Assembly: GCA_016794425.1 (NCBI GenBank)
Contig: JAEUHR010000042.1
Span: 80,749 to 144,748, forward strand
Length of the DNA: 64,000 nucleotides
Origin: Planctomycetota bacterium
GTDB lineage: Bacteria > Planctomycetota > UBA1135 > UBA2386
Reading direction: 5' to 3'
In this document: piece after piece, positions 52,869 to 60,806 of the stretch
Layout of the letters: each line of letters starts with the position of its first letter
How positions within the stretch are numbered: the first letter of the stretch is position 1
Notes under the pieces: generated by a model
Databases searched by the model: none
Told to the model about the DNA's origin: nothing
What the model saw: only the letters and a program-made list of their open reading frames with translations
Position numbers and translations under genes: made by a program

Positions 52869-53878
52869 GACAGACCGATCCAGCGATCGTAGAGCGCGCG
52901 GGCCCGCAGCGGGTCCTGCACGCCGAACAGCAGCGCGCGGCCCGAGGCGAACACGCTGAAGCGGACGCCGTCGGCCTCGAACCGCAGCAGGTGCTCGGTG
53001 CGTTCGAGGCGCGCCGTCGCGCTGCCGAGGCGCCTCGCCAGCGCGTCGAGATCGAGGTCGCGCCGGTCCGGTGGGTCGACCTGCACGGCGTCGCGGCCGC
53101 ACAGCGTCACCGCCGACGCCGGCGGCGCGTCCAGCGCCGGGAACGCGCGGCCGGAGCAGGTCGGGCAGTCGGCGGCCGGCTCGGCGCGCAGCGCGAGCAA
53201 CTGGTAGCTGCCGCGCCACACGTCGCAGGTGTAGACGCCGCGGCTCGGCGTCGCACCGACCAGCAGTTTCAGCGCCTCGGCGACCTGGAACGCGCTGACC
53301 GCCGCGATCGCCGGCGCCAGGATGCCGGCGGTCTCGCAGGAGCCGACGTCGGCGCCGTTCGGTGGTTCGGGCCACAGGCAGCGCAGGCACGGCCCGCCGA
53401 CCGGCACGACCATCGCGGCACCCTCGGTGCCGACGGCGCCGGCGTAGATCCACGGCCGTTGGTGCCGCGCGCACCAGTCGTTCAGCAGATAGCGCGTGGG
53501 GAAGTTGTCGGTGCCGTCGAGCACGACGTCGGGCAGGGCCGGCAGCGTGGCCAGGAACGCCGCGGTGCAGTCCGCCACGTGGCCTTCGATCGCGACGTCG
53601 CGGTTGGCCGCAGCCAGGCGCTCGGCGGCGGCGACCGCCTTCGGCAGACCGCGCTCGGCGTCCGCCTCGGTGAACAGCACCTGCCGCTGCAGGTTGCTCC
53701 ACTCGACGATGTCGCGATCGACCAGCCAGAGCCGACCGATGCCGGCGCGCACCAGCGCGTCGGCGGCGTGCGTGCCCAGAGCACCGCAGCCGACGACCAG
53801 CGCGGTCGACGCGCGGATCCGCCGCTGACCCTCGAGCCCGATGCCGGCGAGGCGGGTCTGGCGGCTGTAGCGGTCCAC
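52865..53878 (-). CDS. ThiF/MoeB/HesA-type E1-like adenylyltransferase
   Basis: 337 residues from GTG 53878, which begins at the family start DRYSRQTRLAGIGLEGQRRI. Motifs: nucleotide-binding GCGALGTHAAD, VDRDIVEWSNLQRQVLF (Asp/Asn that contact ATP), DGTDNFPTRYLLND, and two zinc CxxC pairs (CLRC, CPTC). These enzymes adenylate the C-terminal Gly of a ubiquitin-like sulfur carrier (ThiS or MoaD). About 85 residues after the second CxxC form an extra C-terminal segment (AVQVDPPDRRDLDLDALARR) of ThiS/rhodanese-like size. The operon partner is the cysteine desulfurase-like enzyme, so sulfur transfer to thiamine, Moco or a tRNA thiolation pathway is plausible. No sulfur-carrier gene is visible. Confidence 0.88.
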   Translation of the reverse strand: MDRYSRQTRLAGIGLEGQRRIRASTALVVGCGALGTHAADALVRAGIGRLWLVDRDIVEWSNLQRQVLFTEADAERGLPKAVAAAERLAAANRDVAIEGHVADCTAAFLATLPALPDVVLDGTDNFPTRYLLNDWCARHQRPWIYAGAVGTEGAAMVVPVGGPCLRCLWPEPPNGADVGSCETAGILAPAIAAVSAFQVAEALKLLVGATPSRGVYTCDVWRGSYQLLALRAEPAADCPTCSGRAFPALDAPPASAVTLCGRDAVQVDPPDRRDLDLDALARRLGSATARLERTEHLLRFEADGVRFSVFASGRALLFGVQDPLRARALYDRWIGLS

Positions 53879-53927
53879 GGGCGGGCGGGGAGAAACGGCG
53901 CGGCTCGTCGCGCCGGCGGTCGGCGCG

Positions 53928-54170
53928 CTACGACTTGTAGTAGTCGCGGTTGACCGTGGTGAAGTTCTTCCACTCCGCCGGCAGGTCTTCCTCGGCGAAG
54001 ATCGCGCTGACCGGGCATGCGTCGACGCACAGGGTGCAGTCGATGCAGTCGTTGGGGTTGATGTAGAGCTGGGGGTCCGTGTCCTTGCCGTGGATGCAGT
54101 CGACCGGGCAGACGTCGACACAGGCCTTGTCCTTGACCGAAATGCAGGGTTGCGCGATGACGTGCGTCAT
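53928..54170 (-). CDS. FdxA-type ferredoxin (seven-iron or 2[4Fe-4S])
   Basis: 80 residues from ATG 54170; a GTG at 54206 would add 12 residues. Cys at 9, 17, 21 and 25 (CISVKDKACVDVCPVDC) and Cys at 42, 45, 48 and 52 (CIDCTLCVDACP) place it in the FdxA group, with one cluster near the N terminus and a classical CxxCxxCxxxCP site. The C terminus keeps the FdxA-type FTTVNRDYYKS segment. It acts as a small electron carrier in the cytoplasm. It is 49 bases upstream of the ThiF-like gene on the same strand. A promoter with CTGGCA and TAGTCT precedes it. Confidence 0.94.
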   Translation of the reverse strand: MTHVIAQPCISVKDKACVDVCPVDCIHGKDTDPQLYINPNDCIDCTLCVDACPVSAIFAEEDLPAEWKNFTTVNRDYYKS

Positions 54171-54206
54171 GTTGGAGGGGTTGCTCGGAGCAGATTCCGG
54201 GGCCAC

Positions 54207-54235
54207 AGACTAGCCCGTCGCGCGGCGGTTGCCAG
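54207..54235 (-). promoter_or_regulatory. Candidate promoter of the ferredoxin-ThiF-desulfurase operon
   Basis: On the minus strand CTGGCA (54235-54230) and TAGTCT (54212-54207) are separated by 17 bases, 36 bases before the ATG at 54170. Confidence 0.5.
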
Positions 54236-54371
54236 CGCGAGCTGACGGTGGGCTGCGCGCGCCACCGACCCGGGCCGGGCGCCGCGACTTCGGACCGGGT
54301 CTGGTCGGGTCCGCAGCGGGCTGCTCAGATGCGCCCTTCCGCGTTCCCACCCCCGCATCGTGGAGCACCTC

Positions 54372-56243
54372 ATGCATCGACACGCTCTTCGCACCTTGTT
54401 CGCCGCGGCCTCGCTGGTCAGCTTCGCTTCCGCCCAGACGATCACCTGGGGCCCCGTGTTGCCGTCGGTTGCGGCCAGCGACGTCAGCGTCAACGGCCTG
54501 CTCGTATTCGCCGGCAACTCGCACGGTCCCGGCACGCCGATTCCGGCGACGGTCAACGGCGTGACGTTCGTCGGCGGCTTCCAGCCGCTCGACTGGAACG
54601 GCTACATCACCAGCGGCCTGAACGGTTCGACCACCGGCGACGCGGAGTACGACAAGCTGCTGAACGGCTCGCGCGCGATGCAGAACGCGTCGGCGCCGCC
54701 GGACAGCAACCCGACGGCGTGGGGCGGCGTCCGCCTCGACACGCTGGCGACGCTGAACCCGGGCTACACCTACGAGGTCCAGGTCTGGTTCACCGACCAG
54801 CGCACGGGCAGCCCGACGAACGTGCTGTACGACCGCGTGATGACGCTGAGCTCGGCGTGGGGCACCGCGACCGTGGTCGGCGGTGTGGTCACGAACCTGC
54901 CGTCGATGACGCAGGGGCCGCTGTCGGGCCCGATGGAAGCCGATCCCGACAACGCGCCGGCGGTCAGCTCGCCGGACACGGTGTTCGGCACGCACTGCAC
55001 CGGCACGTTCGTCTACGTGCCCGGCGCGGAACTGTGGCTGCTGATCCAGGGTTCGCACCCGGTCGCGACCAACGTGCTGCAGCCGCACATCACGGCGCTG
55101 CAGATCCGCGATCTGTCGTCGGCGTCGCACCAGAACTTCGGCACCGGCTGCCACACCGTGGTGCCGATCGACGCGACCAGCTGCATGCAGCAGTTCGCCG
55201 GTTCGCCGGCCGCGAAGGCCGCGCTCGACAACAACGCCGTGCAGTTCCTGCTGACGCCGACCGGCTACGTCGCCAACTGGATCCCCGGTGGTGGGGCGCT
55301 GTTCGTGCCGCCGACCAGTGGTCTGCCGGGGCCGACGGCCGACGACCAGGTGGTCACGATCACGCCGTCGATCGCGGCGCCGATTCCGGGTGGGACCACC
55401 GCGCAGTGGTCGATCTCGTCGAACGGCGTGCTGACCGCCGGCAGCGTCGGCAACCAGGGCACCAGCTGGACGCCATCGCTGGCGGCGACCGCGACCGCGA
55501 CCGGCCTCGCCTGGTATCTGTGGCGTGACTGGAACCCGGCCGAAGCCGGCACTGGTCCGATCGTCTACGAAGAGGTCGGTGGCGTGCTCTACATCACGTG
55601 GAACGCGGTCGAGGCCTATCCGGTCGGCACCGTGAACCCGGGCACCTGGCAGTTCCAGATCGACCTGAACACCGGCACGGTCAACATCGTCGTCGTCTCG
55701 TTCGAGGCTGGTCCCAGCACTGCGCCGGTCGTGTGCGGCTGCACGCTGGCCGGAGCGGGCCCGACGCCGGTGTCGCTCGACCTCGCGACGCAGCTGCCGT
55801 TCGTGGTCGACCCGATCCCGCCGGGTTCGCTGTCGCCGCTGACGCTGTCGGCGGCGCCGGCGCCGGTGATCAACCCGAGCACGCTGGTGACCTACACGAT
55901 CGGCGGCATCCCGGAGTACCAGCCGAGCACCGGCATCTACCTGTCGACGCTGTTCCTCAGCGTGAACCCGCTGCCGGGCGGCTTCGACCTCGCCGGCATC
56001 CTGACGACCGTGCCCGGCTGCAAGGCCTACATCGTGACGCTCGACCTGAACGTCGGCACCGCGGTCACGCTGGCGCCGACCAACACGGTGCCGGTGACGT
56101 TCGCCGCGCCGGCGTTCGCGCCCGGCAACGTCGTCGCGGCGCAGGCCGTCGGCCTGTTCAACGGCGCGTTCCCGCTGCTGAACGGTGAGTCCGGCGGCTT
56201 CGTGCTGAGCAACGGCGTGCGCAGCACGACGCAGCTGCAGTGA
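54372..56243 (+). CDS. Large secreted beta-rich protein related to the 8.9-13.5 kb paralogs
   Basis: 623 residues from ATG 54372, with GGAG 6 bases upstream and a signal peptide (RTLFAAASLVSFASAQ). An N-terminal domain (TWGPVLPSVAASDVSVNGLL, WYLWRDWNPAE) is unlike that of the two tandem paralogs. A middle module (VYEEVGGVLYITWNAV, TWQFQIDLNTGTVNIVVV) matches their NIDO-like section in pattern (YITW...V...QxxL...G.V). The C-terminal ~125 residues (LPGGFDLAGILTTVPGCKAY, SGGFVLSNGVRSTTQLQ) resemble their C-terminal domain (GGIDLGFLNMAGCFGY, FLTTNGVRF). No enzyme motif was found. The protein is exported and of unknown function. Confidence 0.8.
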   Translation: MHRHALRTLFAAASLVSFASAQTITWGPVLPSVAASDVSVNGLLVFAGNSHGPGTPIPATVNGVTFVGGFQPLDWNGYITSGLNGSTTGDAEYDKLLNGSRAMQNASAPPDSNPTAWGGVRLDTLATLNPGYTYEVQVWFTDQRTGSPTNVLYDRVMTLSSAWGTATVVGGVVTNLPSMTQGPLSGPMEADPDNAPAVSSPDTVFGTHCTGTFVYVPGAELWLLIQGSHPVATNVLQPHITALQIRDLSSASHQNFGTGCHTVVPIDATSCMQQFAGSPAAKAALDNNAVQFLLTPTGYVANWIPGGGALFVPPTSGLPGPTADDQVVTITPSIAAPIPGGTTAQWSISSNGVLTAGSVGNQGTSWTPSLAATATATGLAWYLWRDWNPAEAGTGPIVYEEVGGVLYITWNAVEAYPVGTVNPGTWQFQIDLNTGTVNIVVVSFEAGPSTAPVVCGCTLAGAGPTPVSLDLATQLPFVVDPIPPGSLSPLTLSAAPAPVINPSTLVTYTIGGIPEYQPSTGIYLSTLFLSVNPLPGGFDLAGILTTVPGCKAYIVTLDLNVGTAVTLAPTNTVPVTFAAPAFAPGNVVAAQAVGLFNGAFPLLNGESGGFVLSNGVRSTTQLQ

Positions 56244-56437
56244 GGGTGGCGCGGGCCTGGTTCGTCGGCTGCGGCCGGCGGACCCGCCCGCTGCGGTGCG
56301 GTTGGCTCGCGTCGTGGAGCGAACGCGTGGCACGGCCGGCGACCAGCCGGCGCCAGTGGGCCGGCAGACCGTGCAACGGGCCCGGCGGGTGAGCCGGCGC
56401 GAGGCGCACCGCGTCGCGTAGGATCGGTCCGCCGCCG

Positions 56438-56536
56438 ATGCTCGACGACACCCGGAAGCAGCGTTTCGTGCAGTGGTTCGCCGACGGCCGCGAACTGCCG
56501 ATGATCGCGCCGACACGCGGTGGTGACAGATCCTGA
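56438..56536 (+). CDS. Short open frame, possible gene remnant
   Basis: 32 residues with charged and aromatic composition unlike the Arg-rich noise frames around it. A TAGGAT hexamer lies 14 bases before the ATG. No family was recognised. It may be a small protein or the 5' remnant of a lost gene. Confidence 0.25.
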   Translation: MLDDTRKQRFVQWFADGRELPMIAPTRGGDRS

Positions 56537-56608
56537 CAGCGACGGTCGGGAACCGCGGGCCACCGGCTGGGCGGGCTCGTTCTCGACGTCGGCGATCAGC
56601 GCAGCTTG

Positions 56609-56626
56609 CGACGCACCGCCGCGTCG
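56609..56626 (-). terminator. Candidate hairpin after tRNA-Leu
   Basis: CGACGC pairs with GCGTCG (6 bp) around a 6-base loop, starting 10 bases after the tRNA 3' end on the minus strand. There is no T-tract. Confidence 0.3.
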
Positions 56627-56636
56627 TTCGAGGAGA

Positions 56637-56723
56637 TGGTGCGAGAGCAGGGACTCGAACCCTGAAGAGCTTTCGCTCGCGGGTACCTAAAACCCGTGCG
56701 TCTGCCAGTTCCGCCACTCTCGC
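56637..56723 (-). tRNA. tRNA-Leu, anticodon UAG
   Basis: An 87-base class II tRNA read on the minus strand, with acceptor GCGAGAG/CTCTCGC and the 5' sequence GTGGCGGAACTGGCAGACGC, typical of tRNA-Leu. The anticodon stem is CGGGT/ACCCG with loop TTTAGGT, giving UAG. A long variable arm (GCGAGCGAAAGCTC) and T-arm CAGGG-TTCGAGT-CCCTG follow, and CCA is encoded. Confidence 0.97.
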
Positions 56724-56743
56724 GGCAGCCGTTGCGGCGCGCG

Positions 56744-56772
56744 AGGGTAGTGGCGGCGCCGCGTCGCGCCAA
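56744..56772 (-). promoter_or_regulatory. tRNA-Leu promoter
   Basis: On the minus strand TTGGCG (56772-56767) and TACCCT (56749-56744) are 17 bases apart, 20 bases before the tRNA 5' end. Confidence 0.5.
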
Positions 56773-56889
56773 GCCCGGAATGAGACCGGCGTCGGCGCGC
56801 GGGTCCAGCACCGAGACCTGCCTTCCGATGTCCGGCGCACGGCTGCGCTGCGTATTGCGGCGCGGCTGCCATGCAACCGGGACGTCACC

Positions 56890-59154
56890 ATGCTCCATCC
56901 TGTTCCTCGCTGGCAGTGGTCCGCGCTGCTCCTGCTCGCTCTCGCCGCCTGCGGCCTCGAAGGCGAATCGACCGGCGCGGCCGGTGATCCCGGTTCGGGC
57001 GGCGGTCCCGGCGGCCCTGGGGGCGTCGGTAACCCACTCGACATCGCGCTCGAGTTCTCGGTGACCAACGAGCACACGACGCCGCGCACGGAGACCGTCT
57101 GCGCGTCGGTGCCGTTCCCGCAAGGCGGCTACGCGAACGCGAACAACCTGGTCGTCAGCGGCCATCAAACGGCGTGGCTGCCGCTGCAGCGCTGGGCCGA
57201 CGGCAAGCTGAAGGTCGCGCAGGCGCAGTTCACCGACACGTTCGCGCCCGGCGAGACCAAGACCTACCGCGTCGCGCGCGACGAGGCGTCGCTGCAGGGT
57301 GCGTTCGTGCGCAACAACTGGGTCAACCAGATGCTGCCCGGCCTGCAGTTCGGCGCCGAGGTCAAGGACACGTTCTCGGTGCCGTACCGCTCGTTCGCGA
57401 CCGGTACCGGTTCGGTCGTGCAGTCGTCGCCGCTGGTGCAGACGACGCGCTGGCGCACCTACCATACGGCGGTCCCGGGCCAGACCGGCATCGGCCGCGA
57501 CTACCTGACGTCGACGTTCTACGCGACCGAGTACCGCGACATGCCGATCGTGGTCGTCGACTGGATCGTCGGCAACGACTACCTGGGCGCCGACACGGTG
57601 CCGGCCGGCAACACGGATCCGAACCTGCGCATCCTCGGCCCGGCGGACGTCAAGGAGGCGCGCTTCCTGTGCAAGGGCGCGACCGGCGTGCTGCCGTACC
57701 GCGCGACGCAGGAGGCAATCGCGGCGCCACAGACCACCGGCGACGGCTTCACCTCGTTCGTCGTGATGCAGGACACCTGGATCGGCGACGCGCAGACGCG
57801 CCGCTACCGCTTCGTGCTGCGGTTCGAACCGGCCGGCGCCGCCACGACCGACGCGCAGACCTGGCAGCAGACCGCGACCGCGATGCAGCTGCAGCCGCTC
57901 TATCCGCTGGCGAAGCAGCAGACGTGGCAGCTCACGGCCGCCGCCGGCCTGCTCGGCGGGCCGATTCCGGGGCCCGTGAACGGCCGGCAGCTCGCCGAAG
58001 GCGAGTACTTCAGCTGGGCCGGCGCGAACCACTTCGGTACCTGGGGGCTGCGCGGCGACGTCGCCGCGACGGCAGCCACCGGCACGCCGCGCAACCAGGC
58101 GCTGACGCCGGACCTCGCGCACGCGATCCAGGGCCAGTATCCGAAGCTGCTGCAGAAGCTCGAGCAGCTCGCCTGGGCACAGGCGATGCGGCCGTACCAT
58201 TTGTGGAACCTGCAGGTCGGCGCCGAGCAGGGCATCCTGCTGTGGGGCGGCACGCCGCTGCTGCTGGTGCCCGGCGAGTCGCTGGGCCGCCGCGCGCTGG
58301 CGAACGCCGACCCGTATCCGGCCTACCGCCAGTTCAGCGCCGGGCAGCATCCGGCCCACGGCTGGGAGCCGTTCGACCACGAACACTGGAGCTGCGACCA
58401 CGTGTTCGACTACTGGACCTTGAGCGGCGATGCGTGGGCCAAGGAAGAGCTGCGCCAGCTCGGCCAGAGCCTGAAGGGCCTGATGCGCCTGCAGACCTAC
58501 TACACGGCCGGCGTGCAGCCGGCGCGCGCCGAGGGCTGGTGCATGCAGGGGTTCGTGCAGTGCTGGCTCGCGACCGGCGACGACGCGCTGAAGCAGTACG
58601 CGTTGCGCCGCGTGCACGAGATCGTCGACGTGCAGCGCAAGAAGAACCATCCGAGCAAGGCCCTGATGTTCCAGGGCAACTACCCGTCGACCGGGTATCC
58701 GTACGACCACGAGTTCTTCATGCCGTGGCAGCACGGCGCGGTGCTCTACGGTTATCTGGGCGCCTACAAGTTCTTCGGCGACGCGAAGCTGCTCGAGATC
58801 GCCGAGGACGTCGTCGACTGCGTGCAGTACTCGTGGGTCACCAACGTGAACACGACGAACTTCGGCTTCGTCGCCAACGGCCTGCGCTACTACGTGCCGG
58901 CCAGCCACAACCTGGTGCCGGTGCCGGCCAACCACTGGGACAGCCTGCCGTTCGGCATCCACTGGGGCGACCACCCGCTCGGCGGCGCGCACACGTTCCT
59001 GATCGGCGGCCTGCACCATCTGGCGGTCATGACCGGCGACCTGTCGGTGCGCACGCGGGCGCTGCAGTACGGCGGTCTGCTGCTCGGCACGCTGTCGGAC
59101 AGCGGCCGCTGGAACAAGTGGAACTACTGCCTGCCGATCCAGTACGCGCCGTAG
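56890..59154 (+). CDS. Lipoprotein resembling exo-rhamnogalacturonan lyases (PcRGLX/YetA-like)
   Basis: 754 residues. The N-terminal signal (WSALLLLALAAC) ends in a LAAC lipobox, and a Gly/Pro-rich linker follows. About residues 55-160 resemble the RIFT-barrel domain of PcRGLX/YetA-like proteins (FSVTNEHTTPRTETVCASVP, FPQGG, FAPGETKTYRV). A long region with alpha/alpha-toroid character (about 400-740) carries many aromatic and His residues (WGTWGLRG-like, EPFDHEHWSCDHVFDYW, HEFFMPWQHGAVLYGYLGAY). This suggests a polysaccharide lyase or related carbohydrate-active protein anchored at the cell surface. The family call is by pattern only. The gene converges on the sugar operon 4 bases downstream. 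Confidence 0.6.
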   Translation: MLHPVPRWQWSALLLLALAACGLEGESTGAAGDPGSGGGPGGPGGVGNPLDIALEFSVTNEHTTPRTETVCASVPFPQGGYANANNLVVSGHQTAWLPLQRWADGKLKVAQAQFTDTFAPGETKTYRVARDEASLQGAFVRNNWVNQMLPGLQFGAEVKDTFSVPYRSFATGTGSVVQSSPLVQTTRWRTYHTAVPGQTGIGRDYLTSTFYATEYRDMPIVVVDWIVGNDYLGADTVPAGNTDPNLRILGPADVKEARFLCKGATGVLPYRATQEAIAAPQTTGDGFTSFVVMQDTWIGDAQTRRYRFVLRFEPAGAATTDAQTWQQTATAMQLQPLYPLAKQQTWQLTAAAGLLGGPIPGPVNGRQLAEGEYFSWAGANHFGTWGLRGDVAATAATGTPRNQALTPDLAHAIQGQYPKLLQKLEQLAWAQAMRPYHLWNLQVGAEQGILLWGGTPLLLVPGESLGRRALANADPYPAYRQFSAGQHPAHGWEPFDHEHWSCDHVFDYWTLSGDAWAKEELRQLGQSLKGLMRLQTYYTAGVQPARAEGWCMQGFVQCWLATGDDALKQYALRRVHEIVDVQRKKNHPSKALMFQGNYPSTGYPYDHEFFMPWQHGAVLYGYLGAYKFFGDAKLLEIAEDVVDCVQYSWVTNVNTTNFGFVANGLRYYVPASHNLVPVPANHWDSLPFGIHWGDHPLGGAHTFLIGGLHHLAVMTGDLSVRTRALQYGGLLLGTLSDSGRWNKWNYCLPIQYAP

Positions 59155-59158
59155 CGCG

Positions 59159-59794
59159 TCACGCGTCGCTGCCGCCCGCCGCCGGCGACCAGCGCACGGC
59201 GCGGCCGCAGCCGCAGCGGTAGACGCCGGTCGGCACGGCGCCGCGCACGGCGCTGGCCAGCCGCGCGCCGCACCGGCACACGACGCCGGCGAGACGCGCC
59301 GGGTTGCCGAGCACCAGCGCGTGCGGCGGCACCGACCGCGTCACCACGCTGCCCATGCCGACCATGCAGAACGCGCCGAGCTCGAGGCCCGGGCCGATCG
59401 TGCAGTTGGCGCCGATCGACGCGCCGCGCCGCACGACGGTGGTCAACGTCGCCGCGGTTGGGCTGCTCGGCAGCGGCGCGCGCAGGTCGGCATCGGCGGC
59501 GCGCGGCGCCAGTTCGTTCGTGAACACGGTGTGCGCCGCGACCATGACGCCGTCCTCGATCGTGACGCCGGCGCAAACGTAGACGCAGGCGTTCAGCTTG
59601 ACGAGGTCGCCGATGCGGACGTCGTAGGCGACGTAGGTCTTCTCGCCGACGATGCACGAACGGCCGATCTGCGCGCCGTGCCGCAGGTGCACGCCGTCCC
59701 AGATCGACGTGCCGGCGCCGATCGTCACGCCCGGCTCGACCAGCGCGGACGGGTGGACGCGGGGCGGCTGCGGGTCGGACATCGCCTCGATCAT
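59159..59794 (-). CDS. Hexapeptide-repeat acetyltransferase, WbpD/WlbB-like
   Basis: 211 residues from ATG 59794 (ATG 59782 is an alternative). A left-handed beta-helix of hexapeptide repeats (PSALVEPGVTIGAGTSIWDG, VYVCAGVTIEDGVMVAA, IGANCTIGPGLELGAFCMVG) binds acetyl-CoA and forms trimers. The C terminus (CRCGARLA, YRCGCGRAV) is a CxC/CxC zinc-ribbon-like tail seen in WlbB-type enzymes. The expected role is N-acetylation of the amino group at C3 of a UDP-diamino sugar acid. It lies last in the minus-strand operon after the dehydrogenase (16-base gap). Confidence 0.85.
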   Translation of the reverse strand: MIEAMSDPQPPRVHPSALVEPGVTIGAGTSIWDGVHLRHGAQIGRSCIVGEKTYVAYDVRIGDLVKLNACVYVCAGVTIEDGVMVAAHTVFTNELAPRAADADLRAPLPSSPTAATLTTVVRRGASIGANCTIGPGLELGAFCMVGMGSVVTRSVPPHALVLGNPARLAGVVCRCGARLASAVRGAVPTGVYRCGCGRAVRWSPAAGGSDA

Positions 59795-59810
59795 GCGCGG
59801 CCCGCGCCGG

Positions 59811-60806
59811 TCACGGAAGCGTCGCGTCGCCGACGTCGCACCAGGTGCCCGACTGCGCGGCGCGGTAGGCCGCGGCGACGAAGCGAACCGCGGCAGCAGC
59901 GTCGTCGGCGGTCGGGCTCGGCGCCCGCGTGCCGGTGCAGGCGGCGGCGAAGTCGGCCAGCAGCGCCGCGAACGCAGCGCGTTTGTCGTAGCCGCGGCCG
60001 AGCACCTGCCAGTCGGCGTCGTGGCGGCGCCAGCGCGACTGCTGCCAGCCGAGTTCGATCGCGCCGTCGTCGCCGCTGAGGCGCACGTACCACGGCTGCG
60101 CGAACGGCACGCGCCACGACAGGTCCGCGGTGCCGAGTACGCCGGCCGCGCTGGTGAACTGCAGGTGCACGGTGTCCTCGACCACGAGCCCCGGCGCCGG
60201 TGGCGGGCACGTGGCCGCGACGCGCGCCAGCGGTCCGAGCAGGCAGCGCGCCAGGTCGGCGACGTGCGGGCCGTTGTCCATCAGCACGCCGCCGCCCGAG
60301 CGCAGCGGGTCGGCCTGCCAGCGGCCGGCCATCGCGACGCGGCCGGCGAACACGTTCTCGTAGCGGCGCAGCGGGCCGATGGCCGCTTCCGCCAGCAGCG
60401 CGCGCGCGGCGGCGACGTCGGCGCCGTGGCGGAACTTGCTGGCCAGCACGAGCCGGCGATCGGCGGCGCGCGCCACGGCGAACAGGCGCTCGGCCGCGGC
60501 GGCCGTCGGCACCAGCGGCTTCTCGCACAACACGTGCAGGCCGGCGGCCAGCAGCCGCGCCGCCTGCGGTTCGTGCAGGTGCGGCGGCGTCAGCACCAGC
60601 GCCGCGTGCAGCGGCAGCCGTGCGGCGAGCAGTTCGTCGAGCGACGCGAACGCGGGCACGCGGCCGCCGGCGATCGCCGCGCGCGCGGCCGGATCGGGGT
60701 CGGCAACCGCCGCCAGCTGCAGCGCCGGCACGGCCGGCAGCGCCTCGGCGTGGCTGCGCGCGATCGCGCCGCAACCGACGAAGGCGACCCGCAGGCCGTC
60801 AGCCAC
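59811..60806 (-). CDS. Gfo/Idh/MocA-family oxidoreductase, WbpB/WlbA-like by context
   Basis: 331 residues from GTG 60806, overlapping the upstream fusion gene by 8 bases. An N-terminal Rossmann fold (RVAFVGCGAIARSHAEAL) binds NAD(H), the family motif LCEKPL is present, and the C-terminal domain includes RSGGGVLMDNGPHVADLARC with the His typical of the catalytic face. In the WbpB/WlbA role it would oxidise C3 of a UDP-sugar acid before transamination. Context with the aminotransferase and acetyltransferase supports this; sequence alone only assigns the superfamily. Confidence 0.87.
   Translation of the reverse strand: MADGLRVAFVGCGAIARSHAEALPAVPALQLAAVADPDPAARAAIAGGRVPAFASLDELLAARLPLHAALVLTPPHLHEPQAARLLAAGLHVLCEKPLVPTAAAAERLFAVARAADRRLVLASKFRHGADVAAARALLAEAAIGPLRRYENVFAGRVAMAGRWQADPLRSGGGVLMDNGPHVADLARCLLGPLARVAATCPPPAPGLVVEDTVHLQFTSAAGVLGTADLSWRVPFAQPWYVRLSGDDGAIELGWQQSRWRRHDADWQVLGRGYDKRAAFAALLADFAAACTGTRAPSPTADDAAAAVRFVAAAYRAAQSGTWCDVGDATLP

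Larger units (their letters stand above)
56244..56636. other. Mostly non-coding interval with one short open frame
   Basis: 393 bases between the secreted protein and tRNA-Leu. A 32-codon frame at 56438-56536 (MLDDTRKQRFVQWFADGREL, then PMIAPTRGGDRS) has gene-like composition but no known family. It could be the start of a decayed gene. No strong promoter or conserved RNA structure was recognised apart from the hairpin next to the tRNA. Confidence 0.4.
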
